From NCBI RefSeq assembly GCF_947492455.1, contig NZ_CANLNB010000001.1:124001-188000 (forward strand): a stretch of DNA of 64,000 nucleotides, given 5' to 3'. The notes beneath the pieces were generated by a model. The model did no database searches, was not told the origin of the DNA, and worked only from the letters and a program-made list of their open reading frames with translations. Source of the DNA: an uncultured Aliiroseovarius sp. Lineage in GTDB: Bacteria; Pseudomonadota; Alphaproteobacteria; Rhodobacterales; Rhodobacteraceae. Positions 47,311 through 56,166 of the stretch are shown here, in pieces. Numbering within the stretch: position 1 is the first letter of the stretch; the number at the start of each line of letters is the position of its first letter. Position numbers and translations under genes: made by a program.

Positions 47311-47627
47311 TTTGATTTCCCGGCAAAAGATGTAATCAATGGCTTATCAAGCCCTCTCGCGAGATCCGACAGAGCGACGAGTAGGCCACTGGTTGCCTTC
47401 CCATCTTGAAAGCCACCAACAGTTTCAATTTCCCTTTCATCAAATTTCCTCAACAACGATCGGGAAGTTGTGTTGAGCTGTTTGGCCAGAGCCGACACCT
47501 GGACATATGTTACTTGAAATCCAGCGAGGGCTTCAGGGTAAACAACTCTGGCCACACCTTGTGAATGCGGTTTGAGTTCATGCTTGATCAAGCCAGCATC
47601 ACACCAATGCGCAATGCACTGTTCTTT
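47307..47627 (-). pseudogene. N-terminally truncated DNA-binding-like gene
   Basis: The open frame continues upstream of the nearest TTG (47591) to about 47627, where transposase sequence of the IS3 remnant begins. Residues seen include [17 protein letters not shown] and QVSALAKQLNTTSRSLLR, which looks like a helix-turn-helix. The 3' part is intact and overlaps the 63-residue membrane gene. The original start appears lost to the IS insertion or an associated rearrangement. No family is named. Confidence 0.5.
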
Positions 47628-47629
47628 CC

Positions 47630-48292
47630 AGCCTGTGCTTTCTGCATCTGCGGAACGTCAAAGGCTTTGGCTGGAACCACAAACGCGTGTATCGCATCTA
47701 CCGCGAGTTGGAGCTGAACATGCGGATCAAGCCTCGGAAGCGGCTGCAGCGCGAGAGGCCGGAGCCGCTGGTCGTGCCAGAGGCTCCGAATGAAGTTTGG
47801 TCAATGGACTTCATGGCAGATCAACTGGCTGACGGTCGGGCGTTCCACACATTGAACGTGCTTGATGACTTCAATCGCGAAGGGCTGGCCATCGAAGTGG
47901 ACTTCTCACTGCCCGCCGAGCGTGTGGTTCGGGCGCTGGACCAGATCATCGCCTGGCGAGGCAAACCTCTGGCCATTCGCGTAGATAACGGTCCCGAATA
48001 TGTCAGTGGGCGCCTGCAGACCTGGGCTGAGAAGGCAGGGATCTGTCTGCTTTACATCCAGCCGGGCAAGCCCCAGCAGAACGCTTATATCGAGCGCTAC
48101 AATCGGACAGTTCGCACCGAATGGCTCGGGCGATACCACTTCGAAAGCATTGAAGACGTGCAGGATCACGCAACGAAATGGCTCTGGACTTACAACAACG
48201 AAAGACCAAACATGGGCATCGGCGGCATGACCCCGATGCAGAAACTGAAAGCAGCTTAGATTCTACTGATACGCCCTTCTAAAAATGGGGGG
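47630..48292 (+). mobile_element. IS3-family (IS407-like) remnant
   Basis: About 660 nt containing the 3' part of an IS3 orfB and a right end near TTCTAAAAATGGGGGGATTACC at 48271-48292. orfA, the 5' part of orfB and the left inverted repeat are missing. The fragment lies between a truncated helix-turn-helix gene (47307-47627) and a truncated lyase gene (48294-49382). This suggests a deletion or recombination between IS copies. Boundaries are approximate. Confidence 0.72.
47636..48259 (+). pseudogene. IS3-family transposase OrfB, 5'-truncated
   Basis: The frame can be read from about [20 protein letters not shown] to the stop at 48259. The integrase core residues are present: Asp in WSMDFMADQ, Asp in RVDNGPEY and Glu in NAYIERYNR. 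About the first third of a normal OrfB and all of OrfA are missing, so it is not expected to transpose on its own. Confidence 0.8.
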
Positions 48293-48293
48293 A

Positions 48294-49382
48294 TTACCAG
48301 CGAGACTGATTTTCGAGCAACCTCCTCATGGTTTCGTCATCAATGACCAATGACCCAAACAACTTCTCTGACCACTCCAACGCCCCAGAGGTCAGGAGGA
48401 AGGTTTCAGGCACCACAACCCATTCACCTATCCAGACCCCGCCTGAGCGTTCATGCTCATGCAGTGTCAATTCTCCAATTTGCTCTGCGCGCTGACGGCC
48501 CAGTCGCGCTACGGCTTCTGCAAATTCGGACCCTCGCTGATTTTTCTTGTGGGCCATGGCTGACGAGGCGCCTTTGCCGGGTTGGTCTGCTTCGAAGACC
48601 TCTCCGATATCTGAGGATGAGAGCTGATTTACATTATGTGCGATCTTACAAAGCGTTGCGCATAACACGCCAAGTGCCGTGACGATGTCGGCCACACCAT
48701 CGCGCGCGTTTTGCCAATGCGGGTCGACGATGTTCAATCCGAGAGCGGTCGCGACGCCCTGCTTAACCTGTTGGCCGGTTCCGTTTTCATAACCTCGCAA
48801 ATCTCCGACGGGGCCACCGATCTGAACGTTCAAACCTCGGCTTGCTGCGTCGCTCAGGGCAGACGCACGGCGCTCCAATTCTGAACGCCAGACTCTGAGT
48901 TTTGTTGCAAGATGGATCGGAACGGCGTGCTGGCCGTTGGTGCGCCCCATCATCAAGGTATCCTGATGCTCTTCGATTAGGCGGTCAATTCCGGCGACAA
49001 TATCCAAGATGGCCTGTTGGATCTGATCGAGTCCCAATTTCATTTGCAGGGCCATGGCGGTGTCCATGATATCTTGCGTAGTCGCGTGGAAATGGACATA
49101 GGGTGCGTGAGCGCCCAATTGGCCTCTCAGCTGTTTGACCAGCCCCACAATTGGGCGCCCAACCAGCATCATTTCATCGCGCAGCTCTTCTTGGTTCAGG
49201 TGACACACGGACAAAGATTTGATGGCCGTTGCCGCGTCTTGTGGGATCACCCCAGCGGTCGCTTGTTGTTCCGCCAGAACTTGCTCGACCCTCAACCAAG
49301 CCGAGATGGTTTCCTGTTCTGACCAAATGGACCGCATGTCTGCGGTGGAGAAACAGTCGCGATAGATCCCATACTCAAGCAT
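48294..49382 (-). pseudogene. Aspartase/fumarase-superfamily lyase, C-terminally truncated
   Basis: 362 residues from MLEYGIYRDCFSTADMR, with GGAGG upstream of the ATG. The superfamily signature GASSAMAHKKNQ (residues 271-282) is present, and HFHATTQDIMDTA marks the active-site region as in 3-carboxymuconate cycloisomerase and adenylosuccinate lyase relatives. Those enzymes are usually about 440-460 residues. This frame ends two nucleotides from the right end of the IS3 remnant, so the last 80-90 residues are probably lost. It overlaps tctA by 8 nt and is in the TTT transporter operon. The substrate is unknown and activity is doubtful. Confidence 0.7.
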
Positions 49383-50889
49383 CGCCCAATCCTCCTTGTG
49401 CGATCCGGCGCTCTTTTAGGATGCCGCGAATGCGGAAGGCCATGGCGGCAAGACCCAAGATCAGGAAGGCCAATGCGATTGGGCGTTCGACGAAGACCAG
49501 CGGGCCACTCTCGGACATCAGCAGTGACTGGCGGAACGTCTCTTCGGCACCTTTTGCCAGCACGAATGAGATCACGCAGGCTGCAATGTTGAAGTCGTAT
49601 TTCCGCATTAACCATCCTCCGAACCCGGCCACAGTCATGACAGTGACGTCGAACATGGACCCGCGAGCGGAATAGGCTGCCACAAACGCTGTGAGGAAGA
49701 TCATCGGATAAAGCACATTGGTCGGGATTTTCAGGATCAGACGAGCAACCTGAGTCGCACCGAAATACCCAATGACACCGTATGCGATGATCCCCAGCAT
49801 GCCACAGGCAAACAGTTGATAGACCAGCTCTTTGTCCGTCAGGAACAAGGTCGGACCCACTTGGATGCCATGGATCAGGAACACACCCAACAGGATAGCG
49901 CCAATGGTCGATCCGGGAATGCCAAGGGTCAGCAGAGGCGCCATCGACGGGCCGGATACCGCATTGTTGGCGGCCTCGGGCGCGGCGACGCCTTCCAGCG
50001 CACCTTTTCCCCATTTTTCAGGGTTCTTCGCCCGGCGTTTGCCTTCACCGTAAGAAATGAAGGCCGCGATGGCAGAGCCAAGGCCAGGAAGAACGCCGAT
50101 CCCTGCGCCAATAAATCCGCCCCGAAAGGCGTGCGGTAGGCAGGGTTTGTATTCTTCCCAGCTTAGGCTGTTTCCGCTCTCCGAGCTTTCGTTCTCTTCG
50201 ATGTCGCCCTTCGCCTTACGGCGTTCTTCCATTTGGGCAAAAACCTCGCCCAGCACGAAGACACCGATCATCAGCGGCACCAATCCGACGCCGTTGGACA
50301 GATCGAACGAACCAAAGGTGTAGCGTTCCTCGCTGGAGATCGGGTCAAGCCCAACCATGGCAATCAAGATACCCAGCAAAGCCGACGCCAATCCTTTGAC
50401 GATGGATTTGCCGATGACCGAGCCAATCACCACAAAGGCGGCGAAATAGATGGCGAATGTTTCCGGGGGTCCCAGTTTAAGGGCAATGGCAGCGATGAAA
50501 CCCACGCCAACCACCAGCAAAATATCCCCCATCAGGTCGCCGATGATCGACGAAATCGTCGCAACCTTCATTGCCTTGCCCGCTTTGCCCGACCGGGCCA
50601 AAGGATAGCCGTCAATCTGGGTTGCTGCACTTGCGGCAGTGCCTGGCGTATTGAACAGGATCGCTGCGATTGAGCCGCCGTAGCGCCCGGACTTTCCGAT
50701 GACATACAGGAAGGCCAGCGCGAACAGGGGCGGCATGTAAAACGTGATCGGCAGCAGCATCGCGATGGCCGCCGATGCGGTCAGGCCGGGGGTGGCTCCG
50801 ACAATCATGCCAACAGCTGCGGCAAGGACGATCGCAAACAAGAGGGTCGGATCGGTAAGGACCGACAGAAGTGCAGGAAAGATCTCCAT
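49375..50889 (-). CDS. tctA: TTT transporter large permease (TctA family)
   Basis: 504 residues, about ten or more membrane helices, with the family N-terminus GATPGLTASAAIAMLLP and the second GLPG-like segment (GVLPGLGSAIAAFISYGEG and GIPGSTIGAILLG). It is the main translocating unit of a tripartite tricarboxylate transporter, supplied by the TctC-like receptor at 51421-52380. The solute is unknown. Confidence 0.92.
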   Translation of the reverse strand: MEIFPALLSVLTDPTLLFAIVLAAAVGMIVGATPGLTASAAIAMLLPITFYMPPLFALAFLYVIGKSGRYGGSIAAILFNTPGTAASAATQIDGYPLARSGKAGKAMKVATISSIIGDLMGDILLVVGVGFIAAIALKLGPPETFAIYFAAFVVIGSVIGKSIVKGLASALLGILIAMVGLDPISSEERYTFGSFDLSNGVGLVPLMIGVFVLGEVFAQMEERRKAKGDIEENESSESGNSLSWEEYKPCLPHAFRGGFIGAGIGVLPGLGSAIAAFISYGEGKRRAKNPEKWGKGALEGVAAPEAANNAVSGPSMAPLLTLGIPGSTIGAILLGVFLIHGIQVGPTLFLTDKELVYQLFACGMLGIIAYGVIGYFGATQVARLILKIPTNVLYPMIFLTAFVAAYSARGSMFDVTVMTVAGFGGWLMRKYDFNIAACVISFVLAKGAEETFRQSLLMSESGPLVFVERPIALAFLILGLAAMAFRIRGILKERRIAQGGLGDA

Positions 50890-50894
50890 GTTTC

Positions 50895-51359
50895 TTATCC
50901 TTTGATCCAGTCGAGCAGGTCGAATACCTCGCCATATGGCGGGAAGACACCGAGGAGCTCGAAGAAAATGACGTGAAAGACCAGTGGGCAGAGGACGACC
51001 GAAACGGTCAGACCGATCCAGTTGCGGACACCAAACAGATAGAGCACCACGGGGGCTGTTATGGCGGTCGGCAGCACGTATCCGAACCAGCGGAAGCTTT
51101 GCTGGTAGAGCAGTGCAATCAGGAACAGACCGACAATGCCAAAAGTTGCGGCGTTATCAGACTCCTCGGGGGCGTCCACGGGTTGAGGCGTTGCACCCAG
51201 AAGCAGGAAAATCGACAAGACAAGCAGGGCTAACGCAGCAGCGAAGGGAACAATTCCGGCCCAGGTGTCTCCGGGTGAGGCTGCTGGAACCTGCCAGGCA
51301 CCCCACAGTGCGACGATGGCCAGCCCGGCCAATACGAGACCTTCAGCATAAGCACGCAT
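50895..51359 (-). CDS. tctB: TTT transporter small permease (TctB family)
   Basis: 154 residues from MRAYAEGLVLAGLAI, with GGGAGG upstream of the ATG at 51359. Four hydrophobic helices, in the place and of the size typical of TctB, lie between tctC and tctA. No residues specify the substrate. Confidence 0.85.
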   Translation of the reverse strand: MRAYAEGLVLAGLAIVALWGAWQVPAASPGDTWAGIVPFAAALALLVLSIFLLLGATPQPVDAPEESDNAATFGIVGLFLIALLYQQSFRWFGYVLPTAITAPVVLYLFGVRNWIGLTVSVVLCPLVFHVIFFELLGVFPPYGEVFDLLDWIKG

Positions 51360-51420
51360 GATCCCCTCCCATGATTGAATGGTGGGACCGGGCACGTAGC
51401 GCGCCCGGTCCCAATGTTGC

Positions 51421-52380
51421 TTAGTTGGTCAGGCTTTCGACCAACGGCGTGGCATCGGCCTTCATCGAGGTCAGGGTCGCCTTGGCGTCCGCCCCGTTCT
51501 GATAGACCGGACCAGTCCCGCGCGAGGCCAGCAATTCCGCGAATTCTGGTTTCTCTGCGATTTGGGCAAGGGCTGCTTCCATGGCTGCAACCACATCAGC
51601 AGGGGTGTCCTTCGGGGCGAATACGATCACAGGCGAGGAAACGGCAGCAAAGGGAATGCCCAGTTCACCGAACGATGGAACATTCTTCATGATCCCGTCG
51701 CGATCCTGGCTGTTCACGGCCAGAGCACGAAGTTGCTCTTCAAAGCCCGCCAGCTGCTGCACGCCAAGAAAACCGAAATCAGCTTGCGAGCCGATAAGTG
51801 CGGCGCGGGTTGGACCGCCCCCTTTGAAAGGCACATCCTGCGCTTCAATGCCATTGTTCGCCAGGAAGCCAAGACCGCCCACGTGGTGGAAGCCACCGCG
51901 TCCGGAATGCGCCCAACGCAGCGAACCGGGATTGGCCTTGGCAGCATCGATAACGTCCTGCACCGACTGGAAGGGGCTATTTTTTGGCACCATCAACGAG
52001 GTTTGAAGCTGTCCCACTTGCGCCACAAACTGAAAGCTCTCCAATGCGTCAATTTCGGTGTCCCGTGTCATCGTTGACAACAGGAACGACCCGCCAGAGG
52101 TCATCATCATAGTGTACCCGTCGGGGCGTGCGCCGACGACAGAGTTTGCGCCGTTCAGGCCACCCGAACCGGGCTTGTTCACGACGACAACCGGCACATC
52201 CAAGATGCCTTCGGCAGCAGCCGAGATGGCGCGGGCATAGGCATCAGTTCCACCGCCCGCTTTATACGGTACGACCAGATTGATCGGTCGTTTTGGCCAG
52301 TCTGCCGCCATGCTGGCCGTGGTAGAGACGGTGACAGCGATGGCTGCAACTGCAGCGCTTACAAAAGTTCTGCGTTTCAT
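51421..52380 (-). CDS. tctC: TTT substrate-binding protein (TctC/Bug family)
   Basis: 319 residues with a signal peptide (MKRRTFVSAAVAAIAVTVS, ending MAA before DWPKRP). Bug-family landmarks WPKRPINLVVPYKAGGG, VVVVNKPGSGG and GARPDGYTMMM are present. It captures a carboxylate-like solute for TctAB. Its gene is first in the operon, with GGGAGG before the ATG, and lies opposite a LysR regulator gene. Confidence 0.93.
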   Translation of the reverse strand: MKRRTFVSAAVAAIAVTVSTTASMAADWPKRPINLVVPYKAGGGTDAYARAISAAAEGILDVPVVVVNKPGSGGLNGANSVVGARPDGYTMMMTSGGSFLLSTMTRDTEIDALESFQFVAQVGQLQTSLMVPKNSPFQSVQDVIDAAKANPGSLRWAHSGRGGFHHVGGLGFLANNGIEAQDVPFKGGGPTRAALIGSQADFGFLGVQQLAGFEEQLRALAVNSQDRDGIMKNVPSFGELGIPFAAVSSPVIVFAPKDTPADVVAAMEAALAQIAEKPEFAELLASRGTGPVYQNGADAKATLTSMKADATPLVESLTN

Positions 52381-52437
52381 AGGATCCTCCCAATTTCACT
52401 TGGGATTAACTTACGGCAAGCAATCAATTGTAAAAAA

Positions 52438-52462
52438 TGCAAAGGTGTTATCTACTCTTGCA
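52438..52462. promoter_or_regulatory. Candidate LysR site TGCAA-N15-TTGCA
   Basis: Short perfect 5-bp arms with 15 nt between lie in the tctC/LysR divergent region, 20 nt before the LysR start. Dyads of this kind often bind LysR proteins. Tentative. Confidence 0.3.
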
Positions 52463-52481
52463 AAATATGAAAGCATGATCA

Positions 52482-53399
52482 ATGAACATCAAAGCCTTGA
52501 GAGCCTTTCGTGCCACCCTGTCTGAAGGATCGCTTGTTGCTGCTTCGGAAATTCTACACCTCAGCCAACCCGCAGTCAGCCGCCTGATCTCGGGACTTGA
52601 GGCCGAATTGAAGCTCACGCTTTTTGATCGCACGGGGCGCAACTTGACGCCAACACCAGAAGGTTTGGCCTTTTACCGAGAGGCAGGAAGAATTCTGGAT
52701 AACCTCGACGAGGTGCCACGTATTGCTGCCGAAATTCGGGCTGGGCGCACGGAAACCCTTCGTATCGTAACGATGCCTCGGATCGCGCAATCCCTCTCTG
52801 CCCCTGCCGTTGCGCGCATGTTCGAGGCCAAACCCGATACCAACATCAGCCTCGACGTCCGCGCCCGACGAGAAGCCGGGAAGTGGTTGGCCGGGCGGGA
52901 ATACGATATCGGGATTGGAGCGCTGCCGGTTGACCACCCCGGCATCGTGACCAAGCCCCTCATCCGCGTCCGCGCACAGGCGGTTTTGCCGATAGGCCAT
53001 CCTCTTGCTTCCCGACAAGAACTCACAGTTGGTGATCTCGCCGATGAACCCGTCATTCGCCTAATGCAAGGCCTCTTGCTGCGGGATCAGTTGGACGACA
53101 TTTTCCACTCCGCTGGTGTCACCCCAAAACTCACCTGCGAGGTCGCAGCCTCGCAACTTGCCTGCTCGCTGGTGGCCGAGGGAGCAGGTATCACAATCGC
53201 GGATGAGTTGGTCGCAGCCCATGCCGGGCCAGAGGGTCTTTCCCTCGTTCCTTTGGTGCCAGAGCGCTGGATGACCTTCGGGTTGCTCTACCCAATTTCA
53301 CAAAGAAAATCTGAAGCCCTTCTTCAGTTTGAGAAAACGTTGTTTGAGGTGGTCAGCGAACTGGTGCAAAGAAGCCCGACTCTCGAAATGGCGGATTAA
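52482..53399 (+). CDS. LysR-family regulator of the TTT operon
   Basis: 305 residues with the helix-turn-helix LRAFRATLSEGSLVAASEILHLSQPAVSRLI at the N-terminus and an effector domain after it. It is divergent from the tctCBA-lyase operon, about 100 nt apart. It probably activates that operon in response to its solute. Confidence 0.9.
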   Translation: MNIKALRAFRATLSEGSLVAASEILHLSQPAVSRLISGLEAELKLTLFDRTGRNLTPTPEGLAFYREAGRILDNLDEVPRIAAEIRAGRTETLRIVTMPRIAQSLSAPAVARMFEAKPDTNISLDVRARREAGKWLAGREYDIGIGALPVDHPGIVTKPLIRVRAQAVLPIGHPLASRQELTVGDLADEPVIRLMQGLLLRDQLDDIFHSAGVTPKLTCEVAASQLACSLVAEGAGITIADELVAAHAGPEGLSLVPLVPERWMTFGLLYPISQRKSEALLQFEKTLFEVVSELVQRSPTLEMAD

Positions 53400-53650
53400 G
53401 GCGTGAAAAGAAACCAAAGTGAAAAACTCGAATCAGGCGTTGATATATCCAGCAGTGAACCTCTGAATTTCGCCCATATTAAGAGCCACAGATAACTTCT
53501 GAACGAACGCTCAGGACGCACTGTTGGTTCAATACGCTATCATACCTTTCTATGGCGCGATCTTGAAAAGCATACAGCTTTATAAATTGTCCAACTTGAC
53601 ATTTTACTGAGCGGGTTTATTTGTCATTCGTGACAATGAATGGAGATCCC

Positions 53651-54241
53651 ATGCCCCGCCCCAGCCTGAAAGACCAGCGCACCGAAGAGATCCTTGATGC
53701 CTATCTGACATGTGTTGCCCGCTTTGGCTTGGAGGGTGCCACCCAGGCACGCATTGCCGCAGAGGCTGGGGTGGCGCGCCCGCTGCTGCGCCATAATCTG
53801 GGCAACAAGGACCGGATGATCGCGGCGCTGACCGATCACGTGATCAAAGGGTTTGCCACATCAACCGAAGCCTTAGAAGAGGCCGCCGCCCATGTGACCC
53901 GCCCGACCGATCTGGTTGATTTGCTGTTTGCCGAAAACGGCGGCTCCGACCCGCGGCTGATGCTGGCCTGGCAGGCGTTGACGGCTTCGGTTGCGGATTA
54001 CCCCGAGATGCGCGCACCGCTTTTGGCCAGCCTAACCCGGTTTCTTGATGTGATCGAGGCGGCGCTGACGCAGGTTGCGCCACAGGCCCCCCAAGCGCTT
54101 TTGCGCGTGGTCACTCAGGGCATTGCTGCCCCTTACATAAATCTTGACGCTATGACGCCGCTGAAACCTCCAGCGGCATGGCGCGATGAACTGAAACAGG
54201 CCGCAACGATCCTTGCGGCCAGCTTGGAGACACCGAAATGA
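53651..54241 (+). CDS. TetR-family regulator
   Basis: 196 residues from MPRPSLKDQRTEEIL, with GGAGA 5 nt upstream of the ATG at 53651. The TetR helix-turn-helix is RFGLEGATQARIAAEAGVARPLLRHNLGNKD. Its stop overlaps the next small membrane gene (ATGA), so it is the first gene of the Rieske oxygenase operon and a likely repressor of it. Confidence 0.85.
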   Translation: MPRPSLKDQRTEEILDAYLTCVARFGLEGATQARIAAEAGVARPLLRHNLGNKDRMIAALTDHVIKGFATSTEALEEAAAHVTRPTDLVDLLFAENGGSDPRLMLAWQALTASVADYPEMRAPLLASLTRFLDVIEAALTQVAPQAPQALLRVVTQGIAAPYINLDAMTPLKPPAAWRDELKQAATILAASLETPK

Positions 54242-54501
54242 ACAGCAACCGCGTTCTCAATTATATCGCGTTCCCGGTCCTTGTAATCGCTGCCCTTCTG
54301 GGAATGTACTGGGTCTGGGGGCTGATGTTCCTGTGGTGGCTTGTTCCAACGGTCATGACTGGACAGGCGCATCTGGTCTTTGAAGTGCAGCGTGAGGAAG
54401 ACCCGGTATTGTTCTGGGCGGTTGCGATCTTGTGGGCGCTTTTCGGCCTAATGATGATCGCCGCGTCCCTGTTTCCGCAATATGCCCAATGGCTTGTGTG
54501 A
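54238..54501 (+). CDS. Small two-helix membrane protein in the Rieske operon
   Basis: 87 residues beginning MNSNRVLNYIAFPVLVI, with two hydrophobic helices (about 10-30 and 58-80). It overlaps the TetR stop and lies 8 nt before the oxygenase gene. Family not recognised; it may be a membrane accessory of the oxygenase or a small transport component. Confidence 0.7.
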   Translation: MNSNRVLNYIAFPVLVIAALLGMYWVWGLMFLWWLVPTVMTGQAHLVFEVQREEDPVLFWAVAILWALFGLMMIAASLFPQYAQWLV

Positions 54502-54509
54502 GGCGCGCC

Positions 54510-55676
54510 ATGACCAATATGTATCACCGCCTGCCCGTCGAGGCCTACACATCGCAAGACTGGTTCGACCGCGAACAACGCCTGATATTCTCGCGCAGCT
54601 GGCGGTTTGCCGGTCTGGCCGAGGACGTGCCCGAGCCGGGGCATTACATCTCGGTCCAAGCGGGGCTGAACAACATCTTCATCGTAATGGGGCGCGACTT
54701 CCGCCTGCGCGCGTTCCACAACATCTGCCGCCATCGCGGCACGCAGCTAATCCGCGCTGTTGGTAAAACGCAGAAGGCGCTGACCTGCCCCTATCACGAC
54801 TGGACCTATGACCTTGAGGGCAACCTGATTTCGGTTCCGGACGAGGCGACCGAATACCCGAACGGGATCGACAAAAAGTGCCTTGGTCTAAAGCCCGCCA
54901 GCGTCGACATCTGGCGTGGGATGCTGTTCGTCCATCCCGACCCAGACGCGCCGTCTTTGGCCGAATGGTTTGGTGCGGTCGACTCCCTTCTTGGTCCACA
55001 CAAGCCCGAAGATCTCGTGGAGTATCCTGAGGCCCGCCAGAGCTATGAGATCAAGGCCAACTGGAAGATCGTGGTCGAGAACTACATCGACGTCTATCAC
55101 CTGAGCCATCTGCATTCGAACACGCTTCACATGTATGACCATGCCAAAGCCGAATACGGCTGGAAGGGGCCGCATTATCATTTCTGGGAGCCGCCCTCGG
55201 CTGACTATGCCAAGGACTTGGAGGCCAATCTGCCCACGCCCCGCGTGATCCCCGAACCGCATACCGGCGCATGGGTGCCAATGTTGTTTCCGGGCATCGG
55301 GCTTGGCGCTAGTGAAGACAGCTGGAACATTTTTGTCATCACCCCGCTGGGGCCCAACCTGACGCGCGTGGAAAACCGCACGAAGCTGGCAAATGCATCC
55401 AGCTGGGAGTTCACCAAACAAGGCTGGAGCAGTTGGGGTTTCTGGAAAAGCTTCGGTGGACCGAAATATGCGGAACATGACGCCGCTGGCGAGGACGATC
55501 CGATGACGTCGGGCGATTTCACCGCCGAAGATGTCTATGCCTGCGAGCAACAACAAAAGGCGCTTGCCAGCCCATTCCTTGAAATCGGACCGGCGGCAGT
55601 GGGGGAAAGCCCCATCACTGGCCACCAGCAGGCCATTTTGGACTTCATGCAGGCTGAAGAGGCGCGTGATACATGA
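54510..55676 (+). CDS. Rieske non-heme iron oxygenase, alpha subunit
   Basis: 388 residues from MTNMYHRLPVEAYTSQD. The Rieske cluster ligands are Cys73, His75, Cys93 and His96 (CRHRG and CPYHDW). The mononuclear iron ligands His197 and His202 are in NYIDVYHLSHLH, bridged by Asp194. Such enzymes oxygenate or demethylate small molecules with electrons from a ferredoxin-type reductase, here encoded two genes on. The substrate is unknown; quaternary amine and aromatic relatives exist. Its stop overlaps the next gene (ATGA). Confidence 0.9.
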   Translation: MTNMYHRLPVEAYTSQDWFDREQRLIFSRSWRFAGLAEDVPEPGHYISVQAGLNNIFIVMGRDFRLRAFHNICRHRGTQLIRAVGKTQKALTCPYHDWTYDLEGNLISVPDEATEYPNGIDKKCLGLKPASVDIWRGMLFVHPDPDAPSLAEWFGAVDSLLGPHKPEDLVEYPEARQSYEIKANWKIVVENYIDVYHLSHLHSNTLHMYDHAKAEYGWKGPHYHFWEPPSADYAKDLEANLPTPRVIPEPHTGAWVPMLFPGIGLGASEDSWNIFVITPLGPNLTRVENRTKLANASSWEFTKQGWSSWGFWKSFGGPKYAEHDAAGEDDPMTSGDFTAEDVYACEQQQKALASPFLEIGPAAVGESPITGHQQAILDFMQAEEARDT

Positions 55677-56158
55677 AACGCATAACTGCGACGGCGATTG
55701 GTCTTCTGCTTGCGGCGGGATTGGCATTGGCTGCCCCGAAGTCCGAGCCGATGGATTTGGCCCATCGATATTTTGCGGCGACCGATGAGGCCGGGTTGGC
55801 CAATATTTGGCAGGACTGGCACCCCGATGCCGTCCACGCGATCACGATCAAGTACGGCATGGGGCAGCCCGACGATCAGTTCAGCTACAAGATGGCAGAT
55901 TGGGAAACGACGCCCAATTGGACGGATGATCCGGACTATGCCGATGCCATGCGGGGATATGCCGAGACCTTCCGCAAGGATCCTTCGTTCCGCACCAAGC
56001 AAGCAGACGATGGCACCGTCGTCACCGCGACGACGTGGGTCAGCTATCTGTGGCGGGGGTATCTTGGCCAGATGAAGCAAACGGATCGATTCTTGATCGT
56101 CAATCATCTTGGCGCGCCAGTCATCCGCGCGCTGACCACCACAATCGACTACCGTTGA
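55673..56158 (+). CDS. Secreted NTF2-like-sized protein in the Rieske operon
   Basis: 161 residues with a signal peptide (MKRITATAIGLLLAAGLAL then AAPKSEP). The mature part begins PMDLAHRYFAATDEAGLANIW, a pattern found in NTF2/SnoaL-like domains, but I cannot fix a family. The start overlaps the oxygenase stop. A periplasmic protein between an oxygenase gene and its reductase gene is unusual. Confidence 0.65.
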   Translation: MKRITATAIGLLLAAGLALAAPKSEPMDLAHRYFAATDEAGLANIWQDWHPDAVHAITIKYGMGQPDDQFSYKMADWETTPNWTDDPDYADAMRGYAETFRKDPSFRTKQADDGTVVTATTWVSYLWRGYLGQMKQTDRFLIVNHLGAPVIRALTTTIDYR

Positions 56159-56166
56159 GGCCCGAA

